NCBI RefSeq assembly: GCF_945956965.1
Contig: NZ_CAMFJS010000021.1
Coordinates: 26,740 to 90,739, forward strand
Direction of reading: 5' to 3'
DNA from: an uncultured Roseateles sp.
GTDB taxonomy: Bacteria; Pseudomonadota; Gammaproteobacteria; Burkholderiales; Burkholderiaceae_C
Length of the DNA stretch: 64,000 nt
In this document: positions 63,950-64,000 of the stretch, piece after piece
Position numbering within the stretch: the first letter of the stretch is position 1
Layout: the number at the start of each line of letters is the position of its first letter
Translations under genes and position numbers: made by a program
The notes under the pieces: generated by a model
The model's database searches: none
Told to the model about the DNA's origin: nothing
Seen by the model: only the letters and a program-made list of their open reading frames with translations

Positions 63950-64000
63950 GTGTCGTTTCCCAAGAGGTTGTTCACCCGAAGTAGTCAGGGAAGATGGAGG

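Overview
The window is GC-rich, densely coded DNA from a betaproteobacterium, most likely a Burkholderiales member of the Leptothrix/Rubrivivax/Roseateles type. This rests on gene content and neighbourhoods (rdgC; ribD-ribBA-ribH-nusB; ybgC-tolQRA; trxA-rho-rpmE2 type B; phosphomannomutase-waaA; pepA-holC back to back with lptFG; a livK-type binding protein) and on frequent ATGA, TTGA and GTGA stop/start overlaps. No species was identified by search. No insertion sequence, prophage or CRISPR array was seen.

Layout. 1-1.4 kb: end of an unidentified gene and an unusually long PilV-like prepilin. 1.5-6 kb: rdgC, then a riboflavin operon (ribD, ribBA with a degenerate RibA half, ribH) coupled to nusB. 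6-9.7 kb: an aminotransferase and the ybgC-tolQRA envelope operon, without tolB-pal. 9.7-13.1 kb: a bufferin-type RiPP locus on the minus strand (BufA precursor, BufB DUF692 oxidase, BufC DUF2063 partner, DoxX protein), divergent from an ECF sigma factor and a small zinc-finger putative anti-sigma factor. 13.2-31 kb: an MSHA-type (type IVa) pilus locus with two tandem PilB/GspE-type ATPases, MshG, pilin MshA, minor pilins MshC/D/O/P, a 1336-residue MshQ, and the MshI/PilN-like/MshJ/MshK/MshL envelope complex.

31-38 kb: a tungstate-type ABC transporter (permease, ATPase, binding protein) with an EamA exporter upstream, an unidentified membrane protein, an orphan solute-binding protein and AlkA. 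37-42 kb: a LytS/LytR-type two-component pair, then phosphomannomutase and waaA. 42-48.9 kb: a branched-chain amino-acid binding protein, pepA-holC-hypothetical on the minus strand and lptFG on the plus strand. 48.9-51.4 kb: a CbiX-like chelatase, a CysB-type regulator and a probable methionine aminotransferase, possibly a small sulfur group. 51.5-56.3 kb: a FimV-like protein, a Crp/Fnr regulator, an APH-fold phosphotransferase and a hypothetical protein. 56.4-57.0 kb: a decayed glutathione S-transferase gene. 57.2-59.7 kb: tRNA-Arg(UCU), an OPT-family transporter and tRNA-Pro(UGG). 59.9-64 kb: trxA, rho with a strongly structured leader, rpmE2 and a membrane glycosyltransferase.

The loci that most reward follow-up are the sigma-linked bufferin cluster, the MSHA locus with a second ATPase carrying four evenly spaced MshEN motifs, the solenoid-like N-terminal region of MshQ, the EF-hand-like loop in the long PilV, and the hairpin-rich rho leader.
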